A stretch of 64,000 bases of DNA from contig CAZPBN010000005.1 in the NCBI GenBank assembly GCA_964584935.1, positions 62,001-126,000 on the forward strand, given 5' to 3'. Below the pieces are notes generated by a model. The model searched no databases, was not told where the DNA came from, and was given only the letters and a program-made list of their open reading frames with translations. This stretch comes from CAZPBN01 sp964584935 (GTDB taxonomy: Bacteria > Acidobacteriota > Aminicenantia > Aminicenantales > Aminicenantaceae). Positions 44,499-53,000 of the stretch are shown here, piece by piece. A program made the position numbers and the translations under genes. Positions within the stretch are counted from its first letter, which is position 1. Every line of letters starts with the position of its first letter.

Positions 44499-45629
44499 AT
44501 GAGAAAATTCGTTTTTGTCTTTATTCTTTGCTTTTTGGTTTTTTCTCTTTATCCGCCTTTCGGCTTTTCCGATGAGGTTAAGCTTGAAGTCAAGGTCAGC
44601 AGGGCCAACGTCCGGTTCAAACCCGACCTCAACGCTTCCGTTATCGGGAACGCTGCGCAAGGGACAACGCTTATCTCCAAGGAAAGGATCGGCGATTGGT
44701 TTAAAGTGGACCTACCTCCGGATGCCAACGGTTTTGTTGTTACCGGTTATATCCATCTCAGCACGGTCAATATTATAGCCTCAAAGTCCGAACCTGTAGA
44801 GCCTCCACCTCCGGCCGACGTTCCTGAATACGCACAAGGGGCACCAAGCTCCGGCATGGGTTTCGGTTTCAGGATCCTGGGAGGATTTAATTATTCATCC
44901 GGGGGCAATATCAGCGACGGCTTCGATGGTGTTCTTCGGTTCTGGAGAGAAGTTGGCTTAGCCGGCGGTCTCACAGAAGACAGCGGCTCCCTCGGTTCCA
45001 TGGGTATGGGACTCGGACTGGAAGCCGACATCATCATCAACTTCACCAAAACTTTCGGTATCGGGATCGGCGCCGGCTACATCACAGCCGGGGGAAAAAG
45101 CAGCTCCACTCTCAGCAATCCAGGGGGTACGATGATCCTTGAGCAGGATGGAACCGTCAGCGCCATTCCCCTTCGCTTAAGTCTTGTTCTCACCCTGCCT
45201 GTAAGCGATATGATGAGTTTTGTGGCCGACGCCGGCGGAGGATTCTACCTGGCTACGTACAAATCCACTTTTCATTTGGAACTTTCCCCCGATTATACGG
45301 ACGACCAGTTTGATACTTCCGCCAGCGGAATTGGTTTCCATGGAGGACTCGGCCTAAAAATTAACTTCAGCCCGAACCTCGGACTTGTGCTTATGGGACG
45401 GGGAAGATATGCCAAGATCAAAGGATTCGAGGGGGATTGGACACAAACCGGAAATTCGCCCACGATGTTCACTCCTGTATCAGGCCCCCTCTATAATGAT
45501 GAAATATCCGCGTTCGGCAAGACTTTTTCTTATATACTCATCGACACAACAATTCCCTCCGGGGCCCAAGAAGCGGTTTTTGATTTTTCCGGATTCGGGC
45601 TGATTCTTGGCATTATGGTGGGCTTCTGA
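44499..45629 (+). CDS. SH3-domain outer-membrane beta-barrel protein with atypical composition
   Basis: 376 residues from the ATG behind GAAGGAGG. Signal peptide about 1-23. A bacterial SH3 domain (about 26-90: ANVRFKPDLNASVIG, GDWFKV, GFVVTGYIH) is followed by a Pro-rich linker and a barrel of about 250 residues. The barrel matches 23744-24685 in several strands (GIGAGYITAGGKSS, AIPLRLSLVLTLP, GFHGGLGLKIN, GRYAKIKGF). The SH3 domain could bind peptidoglycan or protein. The codons are visibly richer in G and C than every neighbour, suggesting transfer or relaxed origin. Fragments of other genes follow it. Function unknown. Confidence 0.78.
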   Translation: MRKFVFVFILCFLVFSLYPPFGFSDEVKLEVKVSRANVRFKPDLNASVIGNAAQGTTLISKERIGDWFKVDLPPDANGFVVTGYIHLSTVNIIASKSEPVEPPPPADVPEYAQGAPSSGMGFGFRILGGFNYSSGGNISDGFDGVLRFWREVGLAGGLTEDSGSLGSMGMGLGLEADIIINFTKTFGIGIGAGYITAGGKSSSTLSNPGGTMILEQDGTVSAIPLRLSLVLTLPVSDMMSFVADAGGGFYLATYKSTFHLELSPDYTDDQFDTSASGIGFHGGLGLKINFSPNLGLVLMGRGRYAKIKGFEGDWTQTGNSPTMFTPVSGPLYNDEISAFGKTFSYILIDTTIPSGAQEAVFDFSGFGLILGIMVGF

Positions 45630-45774
45630 CAAGGGGAAATTAAACATAAATGGAGGAGTAGGGGGGCTCATTGCTGCTTTCGTTCAAGGAACAAGAGTAA
45701 TAAGAAGAGAAAAAGAGAGCAATTATAAGAAATAAAATCTTTTAGGGAACTATTTTTGGCGGGATTGTAATAAC

Positions 45775-45814
45775 GAAAATCTGGTTTGATAACAGGTTTT
45801 GGCCTCTTGATTAA
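45775..45814 (+). pseudogene. Duplicate of the last 40 bases of the rubrerythrin-like gene
   Basis: Reads KIWFDNRFWPLD then stop, differing at 4 of 40 bases from 44160-44199. Weak similarity continues about 30 bases past the stop, but nothing before it matches. It indicates an old duplication of the 3' end across the barrel gene. Confidence 0.75.
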
Positions 45815-45871
45815 ACCGATTGAATGTTATCTATCTTATCCTTTATAAGAGTCTTTTTGGAGAAATGATAG

Positions 45872-46036
45872 GTTTTTTCGTATTCATTCAGTTTATGCAG
45901 GGAATTCAGTATCCCCTGCGTCGGCGAGATAGAGATAAACCGCTTCTCCGAGGGCCAGATCATCTCCGTTCACGGAGACGGGAGATTAGTCTCCTTTGAG
46001 GACGGCGCAAGGAGCGAAGGAAGGGATTTAAAATAG
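45872..46036 (+). pseudogene. GC-richer coding-like remnant
   Basis: A stop-bounded frame without a start codon reads CVGEIEINRFSEGQII then SVHGDGRLVSFEDGARSEG to a TAG. Its composition resembles the barrel gene at 44499 and not the surrounding AT-rich DNA. I cannot name a family. The remainder of the 443-base gap shows nothing else. Confidence 0.35.
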
Positions 46037-46072
46037 CATTGTTTGGAATAGATATAGACAGAAGGAAAAAGT

Positions 46073-46807
46073 TTATTCCCTTGGCTGTTTCCCAAGAAGC
46101 GCAATCAATTCATCTGAAAGAGTTCCTCTCCAGTTGATATATTCATGACCGCCATTGAACTCTTGGAAATGGATTTTGTATCCTTTAGCCAACAACACGT
46201 CCCGCATATGCCGGTTAGCCATAACCATATTGGGGACTACACCTTTAGTGGGGTGATTTTCCATCAGCCCAAAGTCAAGGTGAAATTGGATAGGAAGGCG
46301 GGGCGAAGATACAAATTGCCGGATCAGCCACTCAGGTTCATGCTCTTTTGCCAGGCTGACCATAAAAGCCCCCGATTGAGAGAGCACATTTCTGAATCGA
46401 TATGTCCGGTACCATAAGTCTGTTTCTGCAAGTTTTTTCATTCGGTTGGATGGAATGTCACCCCATAAGCCCCGGTCAATCATTATCACAACATTCTGAA
46501 TGTTTCTTTCTCCCTTAAAGAGAAAAGTGACCCAAACATGTTCCGGTTCTCCTTTTATGGGCTCTATAAGGGGAGCTCCCTGTTCCTCGATTTCCTTCCA
46601 GAATTCATCTAAGGTGTGGGAGCATAATTTATCGATCTGAACGGAAAGCTGTTGAAGACGAGGACTTTTTAGATTTGAATGATTTTCAATAAATGAAAAG
46701 GAATTTAAGTTTGAAATTATAAGAATAATTGAAAGACAAACAAAAAAAGTTATCTGTACTCTTCTCAAGCGAGGATGAACGGAGTGAAAATTTATAATGA
46801 AATCCAC
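46073..46807 (-). pseudogene. Enterochelin-esterase-like gene with internal deletion of the active site
   Basis: 244 residues: a hydrophobic N-terminus, the Fes-type N-terminal domain (about 60-138: DEFWKEIEEQGAPLIEP, HVWVTFLF, LWYRTYRF) and then, abruptly, the C-terminal part of the esterase (VLSQSGAFMVS, the terminal His motif NGGHEYINWRG). About 150 residues that normally carry the GxSxGG nucleophile elbow are missing in frame. The AAGGAGGTGG site is followed at the right distance by ATT, and the only start in reach is a GTG inside the site, so the original ATG may also be mutated. Probably not functional as a siderophore esterase. Confidence 0.65.
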
Positions 46808-46811
46808 CTCC

Positions 46812-48086
46812 TTATATATTTTTTCTTTCGAATATTTTTTCTTGTCCTTCTTTTAAGGAGAAATTTATTTTCTTGCCATCGAGATCGATGGTGTATTTTC
46901 CAGGAGGCAAGGGAATCCAGTTTCTGGTTGCGCTCACGCTGCCTACTTCTTTTCCGTTTTTATCATATATATAGTGTCCGTTGAAATCAGCGGATTTAAC
47001 AGTGACAACTCCTGGATGAAGCTCTGTGGTCTTCCCTTTTTCTATGGTAACCGACCAGGGAATATCACCAAACATGACATCATATGTTCCAGGCAAAATG
47101 GTGATTGTGGCATCAGTCCGGCTCACGGTACCAAATGATTCTCCCGTTTCTTTTTCCAATACCTTATTTCCTGAAATGGTGGTGTTTCTTACACATAGCC
47201 ACCCCGGTTCAAGAACTGTGGTCTCTCCTTTTTTAACTTCAACACTTTTCCATTCTGAATTGCCTATCTCGACATTATATATTCCTGAAGGGAGTTTGAC
47301 CGTATCTTTAGTGCTGCTGATCCAGGCAACTTCTTTTCCAGTTCCCGCATCAGTTACTTTGTGACCTTGAAGTTCCGGCCCCTTGATACAAAGCCAACCT
47401 GGTCCTTCTTCTTCTTCAATTTCTTTGGCTTCTGTTTTTACAGCTTTGTTCAACATATCGATCAATTCTCCAGTGTTGGAAGCTGAGAAGTATTGGCCTC
47501 CTGTGACTTTGGAGATACATTCTAACTGTTTTTTTGTTACCGAATCCACTCCAAAACCCACCGTGTGGACGACGAGATCGACCTCTCTTTTTTCTTTTAT
47601 TTCTTTGGCGGTTACACAAGGATCGCCTTTACAGGTTTCTTTTCCGTCACTGATAAGGATTATTGTGCTCTGCGATTTTGTGTTTTCAGGAAAGTCTTTC
47701 ACTGCTAGATTCAAAACATAGGTTATAGGAGTGTATCCTCTTGCTTTCAATGCCGTCAGGGCTGAAATGATTTTCGTCTTGTTTGTTTTCATAATGTCAA
47801 AATCCACAAGGAGTTGAGTGTCTTTACAATCTTTTTTCTCCCTTGGCGCCTGGTGACCATAGGCTCTAAAGGATATGGTTATGTCAGCGGGTAAGTTTTC
47901 AATGACCTCTTTCACCGCCTTTTTAGCTGCGTTTATTTTAAGTTCCCCGCTTGGTAGCTGGGCATTCATACTTCCGGAGGCATCCAAAATCAATTCGATT
48001 GTTTTCGGATTATCTGTAGCGAATGAAAAACTAAAGCACATAAATAATATTGAAAAAAAAACTGAAAACAAAATATATTTTTTCAT
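46812..48086 (-). CDS. Exported VWA-domain protein with three tandem C-terminal repeats
   Basis: 424 residues from the ATG with AAAGGAG upstream. Signal peptide about 1-23. The von Willebrand A domain (about 28-200) has a complete MIDAS (LDASGSM at 35-40, later TPITYV and ISDGKETC). After a Glu-rich linker, three related units of about 60 residues follow (GWLCIKGPELQGHKV, GWLCVRNTTISGNKV, GVVTVKSADFNGHYI), each ending in a glycine-rich PxGxYxV-type turn. A metal-dependent adhesion or binding protein of the periplasm or surface. It sits 4 bases downstream of nothing else in its own direction and lies just upstream of the damaged esterase gene. Confidence 0.82.
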   Translation of the reverse strand: MKKYILFSVFFSILFMCFSFSFATDNPKTIELILDASGSMNAQLPSGELKINAAKKAVKEVIENLPADITISFRAYGHQAPREKKDCKDTQLLVDFDIMKTNKTKIISALTALKARGYTPITYVLNLAVKDFPENTKSQSTIILISDGKETCKGDPCVTAKEIKEKREVDLVVHTVGFGVDSVTKKQLECISKVTGGQYFSASNTGELIDMLNKAVKTEAKEIEEEEGPGWLCIKGPELQGHKVTDAGTGKEVAWISSTKDTVKLPSGIYNVEIGNSEWKSVEVKKGETTVLEPGWLCVRNTTISGNKVLEKETGESFGTVSRTDATITILPGTYDVMFGDIPWSVTIEKGKTTELHPGVVTVKSADFNGHYIYDKNGKEVGSVSATRNWIPLPPGKYTIDLDGKKINFSLKEGQEKIFERKNI

Positions 48087-48294
48087 ATTTCTTTCTCCTT
48101 TTGATTTTTTTGCATTCAATAATGAGCTAATATCATATTATATAAATTTTTAAGTGATTGCAATAATGAAGGAGATGAAATTCCCTGATTTTTATTTTGA
48201 ATGCAATATTTTATATTTTTTACAAATTACCCCCTTAGATTTGAAAGAGCGATGTATTATAATAAAGTATAAGAATAGATAAGGAAGGAAAAAG

Positions 48295-49491
48295 ATGGCT
48301 AACAAAAAAGTGAAAAAGACCATTGGTATTCTAACAGGAGGAGGAGATGTTCCTGGACTTAATCCTGCTATAAGAGCGATTACTCTCAGAGCTATTCGCG
48401 AAGGATACAGAGTGATAGGGATTCGTAGGGGATGGGCTGGATTGATCGATATGGTCAGTGACCCCCAAAAGGACCATTCCTTTTATTATCAGGAGCTTAC
48501 TGAAGAAATAGTGAATAAGGTGGGGAGGACGGGAGGCAGTTTTTTACACACTTCCCGAACCCGTGCTTCTCATATCGCCCGTCACAGAGTGCCATCTCAC
48601 CTTAAGGATAAATATACAGATGAGAACAATGATTTAACTCCGGAAGTTTTAAAGAATCTCAAATACCTGGGTATCGATTACTTAATTCCTATTGGAGGAG
48701 ATGATACCTTGAGTTATGCTGTCCGTCTCCATAAAGAGGGAATAAAGCTCATTGGCGTCCCCAAGACCATGGATAACGATGTTCCGGGAACGGATTATTG
48801 CTTGGGTTTCAGTACTTGTGTGACCAGAACAATAAGTCTGACTCATGCCTTGAGAACCACAGCAGGTTCTCACGAACGAATTCTCGTTATTGAGGTTTTT
48901 GGAAGGTATGCTGGGTTCACTGCCCTCCTACCTACCATGGCTGGGGCAGCTAACAGGTGTGTCATTCCTGAATACAAATTCAATATGGAACGGTTGTGTG
49001 AACTTCTGGTTAAAGACAGAAAAACCAATCCCAGCAATTATTCAGTGGTTCTAGTTTCCGAAGGAGCGATGTTTGAAGGAGGCGACTGGGTCTATGAAAG
49101 TCAGGAAAAGGATATGTACGGACATAAAAAGCTGGGAGGTATTGGAGATATGGTTTCCAGTAAAATAAAGGAATTGTCGCCCAAATTCAATCAAGGACGC
49201 AGGATTAATATTATCAATCAACGATTGAGTTATTTGGTTCGCTGCGGTGACCCCGATTCTGTTGATTCCATTGTTCCCATGGCTTTTGGTAATTTAGCTC
49301 TTGATTTGATTCTCAGTGGAGTCTCTGGTCAGATGGTTTGCTTGAGAAATGGGCAATATGGAAATGTCTCTATAGAAGTGGTTACCAGCAAGAAAAAGGT
49401 TGTGGATGTGGAGGAATATTACAATAAAGACAGGCTGCGCCCAAGTTATAAGAGTTTTAATAAAAAATCTCTTTTTATAATGACCGATTGA
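48295..49491 (+). CDS. pfp: Pyrophosphate-dependent 6-phosphofructokinase
   Basis: 398 residues. The phosphofructokinase fold starts IGILTGGGDVPGLN. Residues that separate PPi- from ATP-dependent enzymes are both of PPi type: GGDDT (134-138; ATP enzymes have GGDG) and PKTMDND (156-162; ATP enzymes have PGTIDND). Phosphorylates fructose 6-phosphate reversibly with PPi, saving ATP in glycolysis and allowing use in gluconeogenesis. AAGGAAGG precedes the ATG. Monocistronic, ending at a bidirectional terminator. Confidence 0.9.
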   Translation: MANKKVKKTIGILTGGGDVPGLNPAIRAITLRAIREGYRVIGIRRGWAGLIDMVSDPQKDHSFYYQELTEEIVNKVGRTGGSFLHTSRTRASHIARHRVPSHLKDKYTDENNDLTPEVLKNLKYLGIDYLIPIGGDDTLSYAVRLHKEGIKLIGVPKTMDNDVPGTDYCLGFSTCVTRTISLTHALRTTAGSHERILVIEVFGRYAGFTALLPTMAGAANRCVIPEYKFNMERLCELLVKDRKTNPSNYSVVLVSEGAMFEGGDWVYESQEKDMYGHKKLGGIGDMVSSKIKELSPKFNQGRRINIINQRLSYLVRCGDPDSVDSIVPMAFGNLALDLILSGVSGQMVCLRNGQYGNVSIEVVTSKKKVVDVEEYYNKDRLRPSYKSFNKKSLFIMTD

Positions 49492-49549
49492 CGTTAATAC
49501 TGTCGCTTCGAATGGAATGTTAAAAAAGTTTCCTCTCTCTAATTAGAAA

Positions 49550-49585
49550 AAAAGGCAGCCTTTAAGAAAAGGCTGCCTCTTTTTG
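49550..49585. terminator. Bidirectional intrinsic terminator
   Basis: An 11-bp stem AGGCAGCCTTT/AAAGGCTGCCT with loop AAGA, an A-run before it and a T-run after it. Placed between the convergent phosphofructokinase gene and the ECF operon's last gene. Confidence 0.9.
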
Positions 49586-49611
49586 ATCAAAGCAGTTAAG
49601 CTCAGGTTTGA

Positions 49612-49992
49612 TCACTCAAACCATACTTTGATGAGTTCGCCCTCTTCTCGAATCTCTATGAGAGCCATAGGGCCTGCTTTTTTGAGTTCTGCGAATATCT
49701 CCTTGATATCCACATCGTATTCATCTCTGTCGACCTTAAAGTGGTCGTCTTCTGCTTCTAAAATCAATTCGATCAATGATACAGGAAGAGTGACTTTGAC
49801 TTTGGCTTTGTTTGTCTTGATATCTGTGATAAGAACTTTGAACCATTTGACTTCCTGTCCTGCCTCAAAATTCGGGTTCTCTTTAACCGCTTTCTTAATA
49901 GCTTGAAGGTCACTGTTTTTAGCCAAGAGAAACTGTGATGGTGCCAGAGTTAAAACGAACGCAAGTAAAACGAAAATTGTTATTTTTTTCAT
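49612..49992 (-). CDS. Exported protein with the shared C-terminal module, last gene of the ECF operon
   Basis: 126 residues. Signal peptide 1-24 (ITIFVLLAFVLTLAPSQFLLA). The rest is a module of about 65-75 residues (KVTLPVSLIELIL, VDIKEIFAELKKAGPMALIE, then IKVWFE) that recurs at the C-termini of 50010-50849 and 52287-52715. AGGAGG before the ATG. No known family recognised with confidence. As the smallest form it shows the module can stand alone. Confidence 0.75.
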   Translation of the reverse strand: MKKITIFVLLAFVLTLAPSQFLLAKNSDLQAIKKAVKENPNFEAGQEVKWFKVLITDIKTNKAKVKVTLPVSLIELILEAEDDHFKVDRDEYDVDIKEIFAELKKAGPMALIEIREEGELIKVWFE

Positions 49993-50009
49993 CCTTTACC
50001 TCCTAGATT

Positions 50010-50849
50010 TCATTTTATCCAGATTTTTATTATGGAGTCCTCGTCTTTTATCTCGAGGATATTTCCTTTCATTTGGGTGAGTTTATCCATTATTTCATCC
50101 AGGTCATATCCCTCTTTTCTCATGGTTTCTTTTTCTTCCTCCGGAATGGAGCTCAGGGCAAGATCAGCTAAAGCCCAGGGAATATTTAAAGTAAAGCTTG
50201 CCTCTTTCTCTCCTATAGTATAAACCCTTATACACAACATCTTGGCTTGAGTCTCGTATTCTTCTTCGATATCTTTCAGAGCGCTGGGATCTATTCTCAA
50301 TACAGCAAGCTTTGCCCGTTCGCGGAGCTCCGGGTCTCTTTCTTTTTCAAGAATGTTCTCAATTATGGGAAGACCCTTTCTTGATATTTGTTCCTCCTTT
50401 ATATAACTCAGTTTAAAGGCAGCGTAATATCTTACAGCTTTGTCCCTGCTCTGAAGAGCTTGTTTTATTTCCTTTGAGTACGACCTTATTCCATTTTCGA
50501 AGAGGCGGTAGGAAAGATCGATGATCTTTATTTCTGATTCCTGAATTAAATTTTTGTCCGCATCTTTATGCTCGATATATTTTTTATAAGTCTCTATGGC
50601 TTTTCTTTCATTCCCTTCCTGTTCTGACAGGCATTTGCCTTTATAAAAAAGAGCGTGGGAATAGCGAGGGCTTTTAGGGTGGTGAACAAGGAGGTCATCC
50701 AGTTTTTTCTGAGCCTGTTCCCATTTTTTATCAAAAATGAGTATTTTTGCTTTTTGGAATAACTCCATGTCCGACTGGGTTTGGTTGTAAGCTTGAAGAA
50801 AAGAAAGCACCATAACCATTAGAGCCAGACTTAATGTTAGTTTTTTCAC
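50010..50849 (-). CDS. Exported TPR/HEAT-repeat protein with the shared C-terminal module
   Basis: 279 residues. Signal peptide about 1-20. Residues 25-115 are TPR-like (AKILIFDKKWEQAQKKLDDL, YSHALFYKGKCLSEQEG). Residues 120-190 look like HEAT repeats (ALQSRDKAVRYYAAFKL, RDPELRERAKLAVLRI). Residues 207-279 form the shared module (FTLNIPWALADLAL, YDLDEIMDKL, IIKIWIK). Starts one base after the anti-sigma stop, so it is co-translated with it. A scaffold or sensor linked to the ECF system is plausible. Confidence 0.78.
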   Translation of the reverse strand: MKKLTLSLALMVMVLSFLQAYNQTQSDMELFQKAKILIFDKKWEQAQKKLDDLLVHHPKSPRYSHALFYKGKCLSEQEGNERKAIETYKKYIEHKDADKNLIQESEIKIIDLSYRLFENGIRSYSKEIKQALQSRDKAVRYYAAFKLSYIKEEQISRKGLPIIENILEKERDPELRERAKLAVLRIDPSALKDIEEEYETQAKMLCIRVYTIGEKEASFTLNIPWALADLALSSIPEEEKETMRKEGYDLDEIMDKLTQMKGNILEIKDEDSIIKIWIK

Positions 50850-50850
50850 T

Positions 50851-51660
50851 TTAGACCTCGCTTTGCTGTAATTCTTTTTTAATGAGATTTATTTTTAATA
50901 TAATCTGTCTTTGTTCTATCAGCTTGCGTATCCTGGTGCATTCGGAGGGAGTGAGCTCATCGCTCATTCCCGCAAGCTCCAGAAGAAGGAGCTCGATTTG
51001 ATCGCATATGGCTTTCGCTTTAGCCATATGATATTGATCAAGCTGCTGGTTCATGTATTTTTTCTTGGAGAGAAGCTCGCTTGTTTTTTCTTCCATAAAT
51101 TCTCTCTTCCAGTCATTTGCGGCATTTTCAGGCTGAGTTTGAACAAAATCAAGAAGCAAATATTTACTCTGTTCCAGATAATCCAGTGTTTCGCGCCGCG
51201 CCATCTCCACGTCCATGGTTTCGAGGAAATCTTTTGAGACAATGAAATGGGTGGAGGACATATTTTCAGGACTGCCTTCAGGGTGGAGAAGTATAAAAGT
51301 CAGGGCGCCGCCGATAATGATTCCTGCTAAAAGCGCTGCGTAGACCGGTGCTAATTTAACTGTGAAAAGAGAGTTAAAGAGTTTTTTGATTTTATGTTCT
51401 TTTTTTTGCTTATGGATTTTTGGTAAGACATTATCAGCGATTTGAGAAGGAAGTGTTTCCCAGTTGACTGATTCCAAAGCCTCGTCTATATCTTTTTTGA
51501 AGGTATCGGTACAGAGAAAAACATTGTTCAACTCCTCATATTCACGCCGGCATTCCGAACAAGATTCAAGGTGAGTTTTGATTATCTGTTTTTCCTTTTC
51601 ATCGAGTTCCTTATAAATATATGCCAGCAAGTCTTTTTTTATTGATTTGCAGTCTGTCAT
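50851..51660 (-). CDS. Membrane anti-sigma factor with zinc-finger (ZAS) domain
   Basis: 269 residues. The N-terminal ZAS motif is seen as THLESCSECRREYEEL, with an earlier Cys at DCKSIKK. One membrane helix lies at about 105-127 (VYAALLAGIIIGGALTFILL), and a helical extracytoplasmic domain (about 140-265) resembles periplasmic sensor helices. Expected to hold the ECF factor from the overlapping gene (4-base overlap) until an envelope signal arrives. Signal unknown. Confidence 0.88.
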   Translation of the reverse strand: MTDCKSIKKDLLAYIYKELDEKEKQIIKTHLESCSECRREYEELNNVFLCTDTFKKDIDEALESVNWETLPSQIADNVLPKIHKQKKEHKIKKLFNSLFTVKLAPVYAALLAGIIIGGALTFILLHPEGSPENMSSTHFIVSKDFLETMDVEMARRETLDYLEQSKYLLLDFVQTQPENAANDWKREFMEEKTSELLSKKKYMNQQLDQYHMAKAKAICDQIELLLLELAGMSDELTPSECTRIRKLIEQRQIILKINLIKKELQQSEV

Positions 51661-52250
51661 AACTGCCTCCCTAAATATGGGTTTATGATATTTCTGAGGT
51701 TATGGACAGCTTTGAAATTGAGAGATTTCACCGTGCCAACAGAAATACCCAGTGTTTCTGCGATATCTTTGTATCGGAGTTCATTGTAATGCTTCATGAC
51801 AAATATCATGCGCTGTCGTTCCGGGAGTTTTTTTAAACATGTTGAGACTATTCTTTTCATGTCTCTATCTGAATTTTTCTCAACGTTGTTTTCATCTGTA
51901 GAGCGCAAGTCGTCGATGTTTGTGCTGGATAAAGATTTATACTCGTGCTTTTTGTGGTTTTTTCTATAACGGTCTATGCAGAGATTTTTAGCGATCTGTA
52001 GGATCCAGTTTTTAAAACTTTTTCCTTTTTTGTAACAATGCATTTTATTGTAAATCTTTAAAAAAGTATCCTGAACAATATCGAGAGCGTCTTCTCTGTT
52101 CTGGAAAAAGCTGTAAGCCAATTGAAAAACATTTTTCTGATACATTTTTGTTATTTCCATAAATGCGCCTCTATCTCCCTTTTTAGCTCTCTCAGCAAGA
52201 ACATAAATATTTTCTTTGTTCAATGAAGCAGCTTGGCTCTGCATTTCCAA
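51657..52250 (-). CDS. ECF-family RNA polymerase sigma factor
   Basis: 197 residues. Sigma-2 region about 38-110 (NREDALDIVQDTFLKIYNKM, then SFKNWILQIAKNLCIDRYRK) and sigma-4 about 140-190 (LPERQRMIFVMKHYNELRYK, IAETLGISVGTVKSL). The N-terminus is a short extension. Second gene of the operon behind the lipoprotein. Neighbouring genes with the repeated module are likely part of its signalling unit or regulon, which is inference from position. Confidence 0.93.
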   Translation of the reverse strand: MEMQSQAASLNKENIYVLAERAKKGDRGAFMEITKMYQKNVFQLAYSFFQNREDALDIVQDTFLKIYNKMHCYKKGKSFKNWILQIAKNLCIDRYRKNHKKHEYKSLSSTNIDDLRSTDENNVEKNSDRDMKRIVSTCLKKLPERQRMIFVMKHYNELRYKDIAETLGISVGTVKSLNFKAVHNLRNIINPYLGRQL

Positions 52251-52286
52251 ATCGCCTAATTCCTTTATCTCTTGTTTTTGACTTTC

Positions 52287-52715
52287 CTAATCTATCCAGA
52301 TGAGGACTTTACTGTCATCACTGTCAACTTCAAGAAGCATGCCCGGTCCTATGTCCTTGAGATTTCTGATTTCACTCAAATTAAAATCACAGTCTGTATC
52401 GATATCATAAGTATCACAATGATCCATACAGGTGTCAATGAGCCACATAGGTGCTGCAATTTTTATGAGCTGAAGATCCGATTTCTCATAGACTAATAAA
52501 TGAATATCGGAAACTGGTCCTTTTCTATCAGGAAATATCCTGTACAGTCTTTCGATCTGCCGGTAAGCTTCTCTAAAATACCCAATTGGGTTTTTTATGT
52601 TTTGTTTGATTTCAACACAAAAACACCCGCTCAGTAAAAGGATTGCAGGAATTAAGGCACAGATCATCATCCATTTTTTTGATTTTGAAGTTCTTGTTTT
52701 TACTTTGTTCATCAT
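52287..52715 (-). CDS. Lipoprotein with the shared C-terminal module, first gene of the ECF operon
   Basis: 142 residues. A basic start, hydrophobic run and lipobox LLLSGC (Cys31) mark a lipoprotein. The C-terminal part (about 79-142: LIKIAAPMWLID, FNLSEIRNLKDIGPGMLLEV, VLIWID) matches the module of 49612 and 50010. It contains extra cysteines (CMDHCDTYDIDTDC) not found in the other two, perhaps a metal or redox site. GAGGTGAAAA precedes the ATG. Likely co-transcribed with the sigma gene 36 bases downstream. Confidence 0.75.
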   Translation of the reverse strand: MMNKVKTRTSKSKKWMMICALIPAILLLSGCFCVEIKQNIKNPIGYFREAYRQIERLYRIFPDRKGPVSDIHLLVYEKSDLQLIKIAAPMWLIDTCMDHCDTYDIDTDCDFNLSEIRNLKDIGPGMLLEVDSDDSKVLIWID

Positions 52716-53000
52716 TTTTTCACCTCAATAAGATTTTTTTCATTATATGGTCTGTCTTTCAACTGTTTCTACGGAAGAAAAACAAAAAAGGTTCACTCTG
52801 GATTCAAAATTGAGATCATGTTTTGAATTTTTGTTTATTTTTATCCATAACGTAAACGAAAAAAGATGAGATAAGGTTTATGGGAAATAACTTTATTATT
52901 TTATTAGCTGGAAAATGGGGTGAGTTTGATTCATGATTGGATATAGAGGAAAGGTTCAAGGATTATATTAATAAAAATTAGGTGAATGGGTAAAGTGTCC

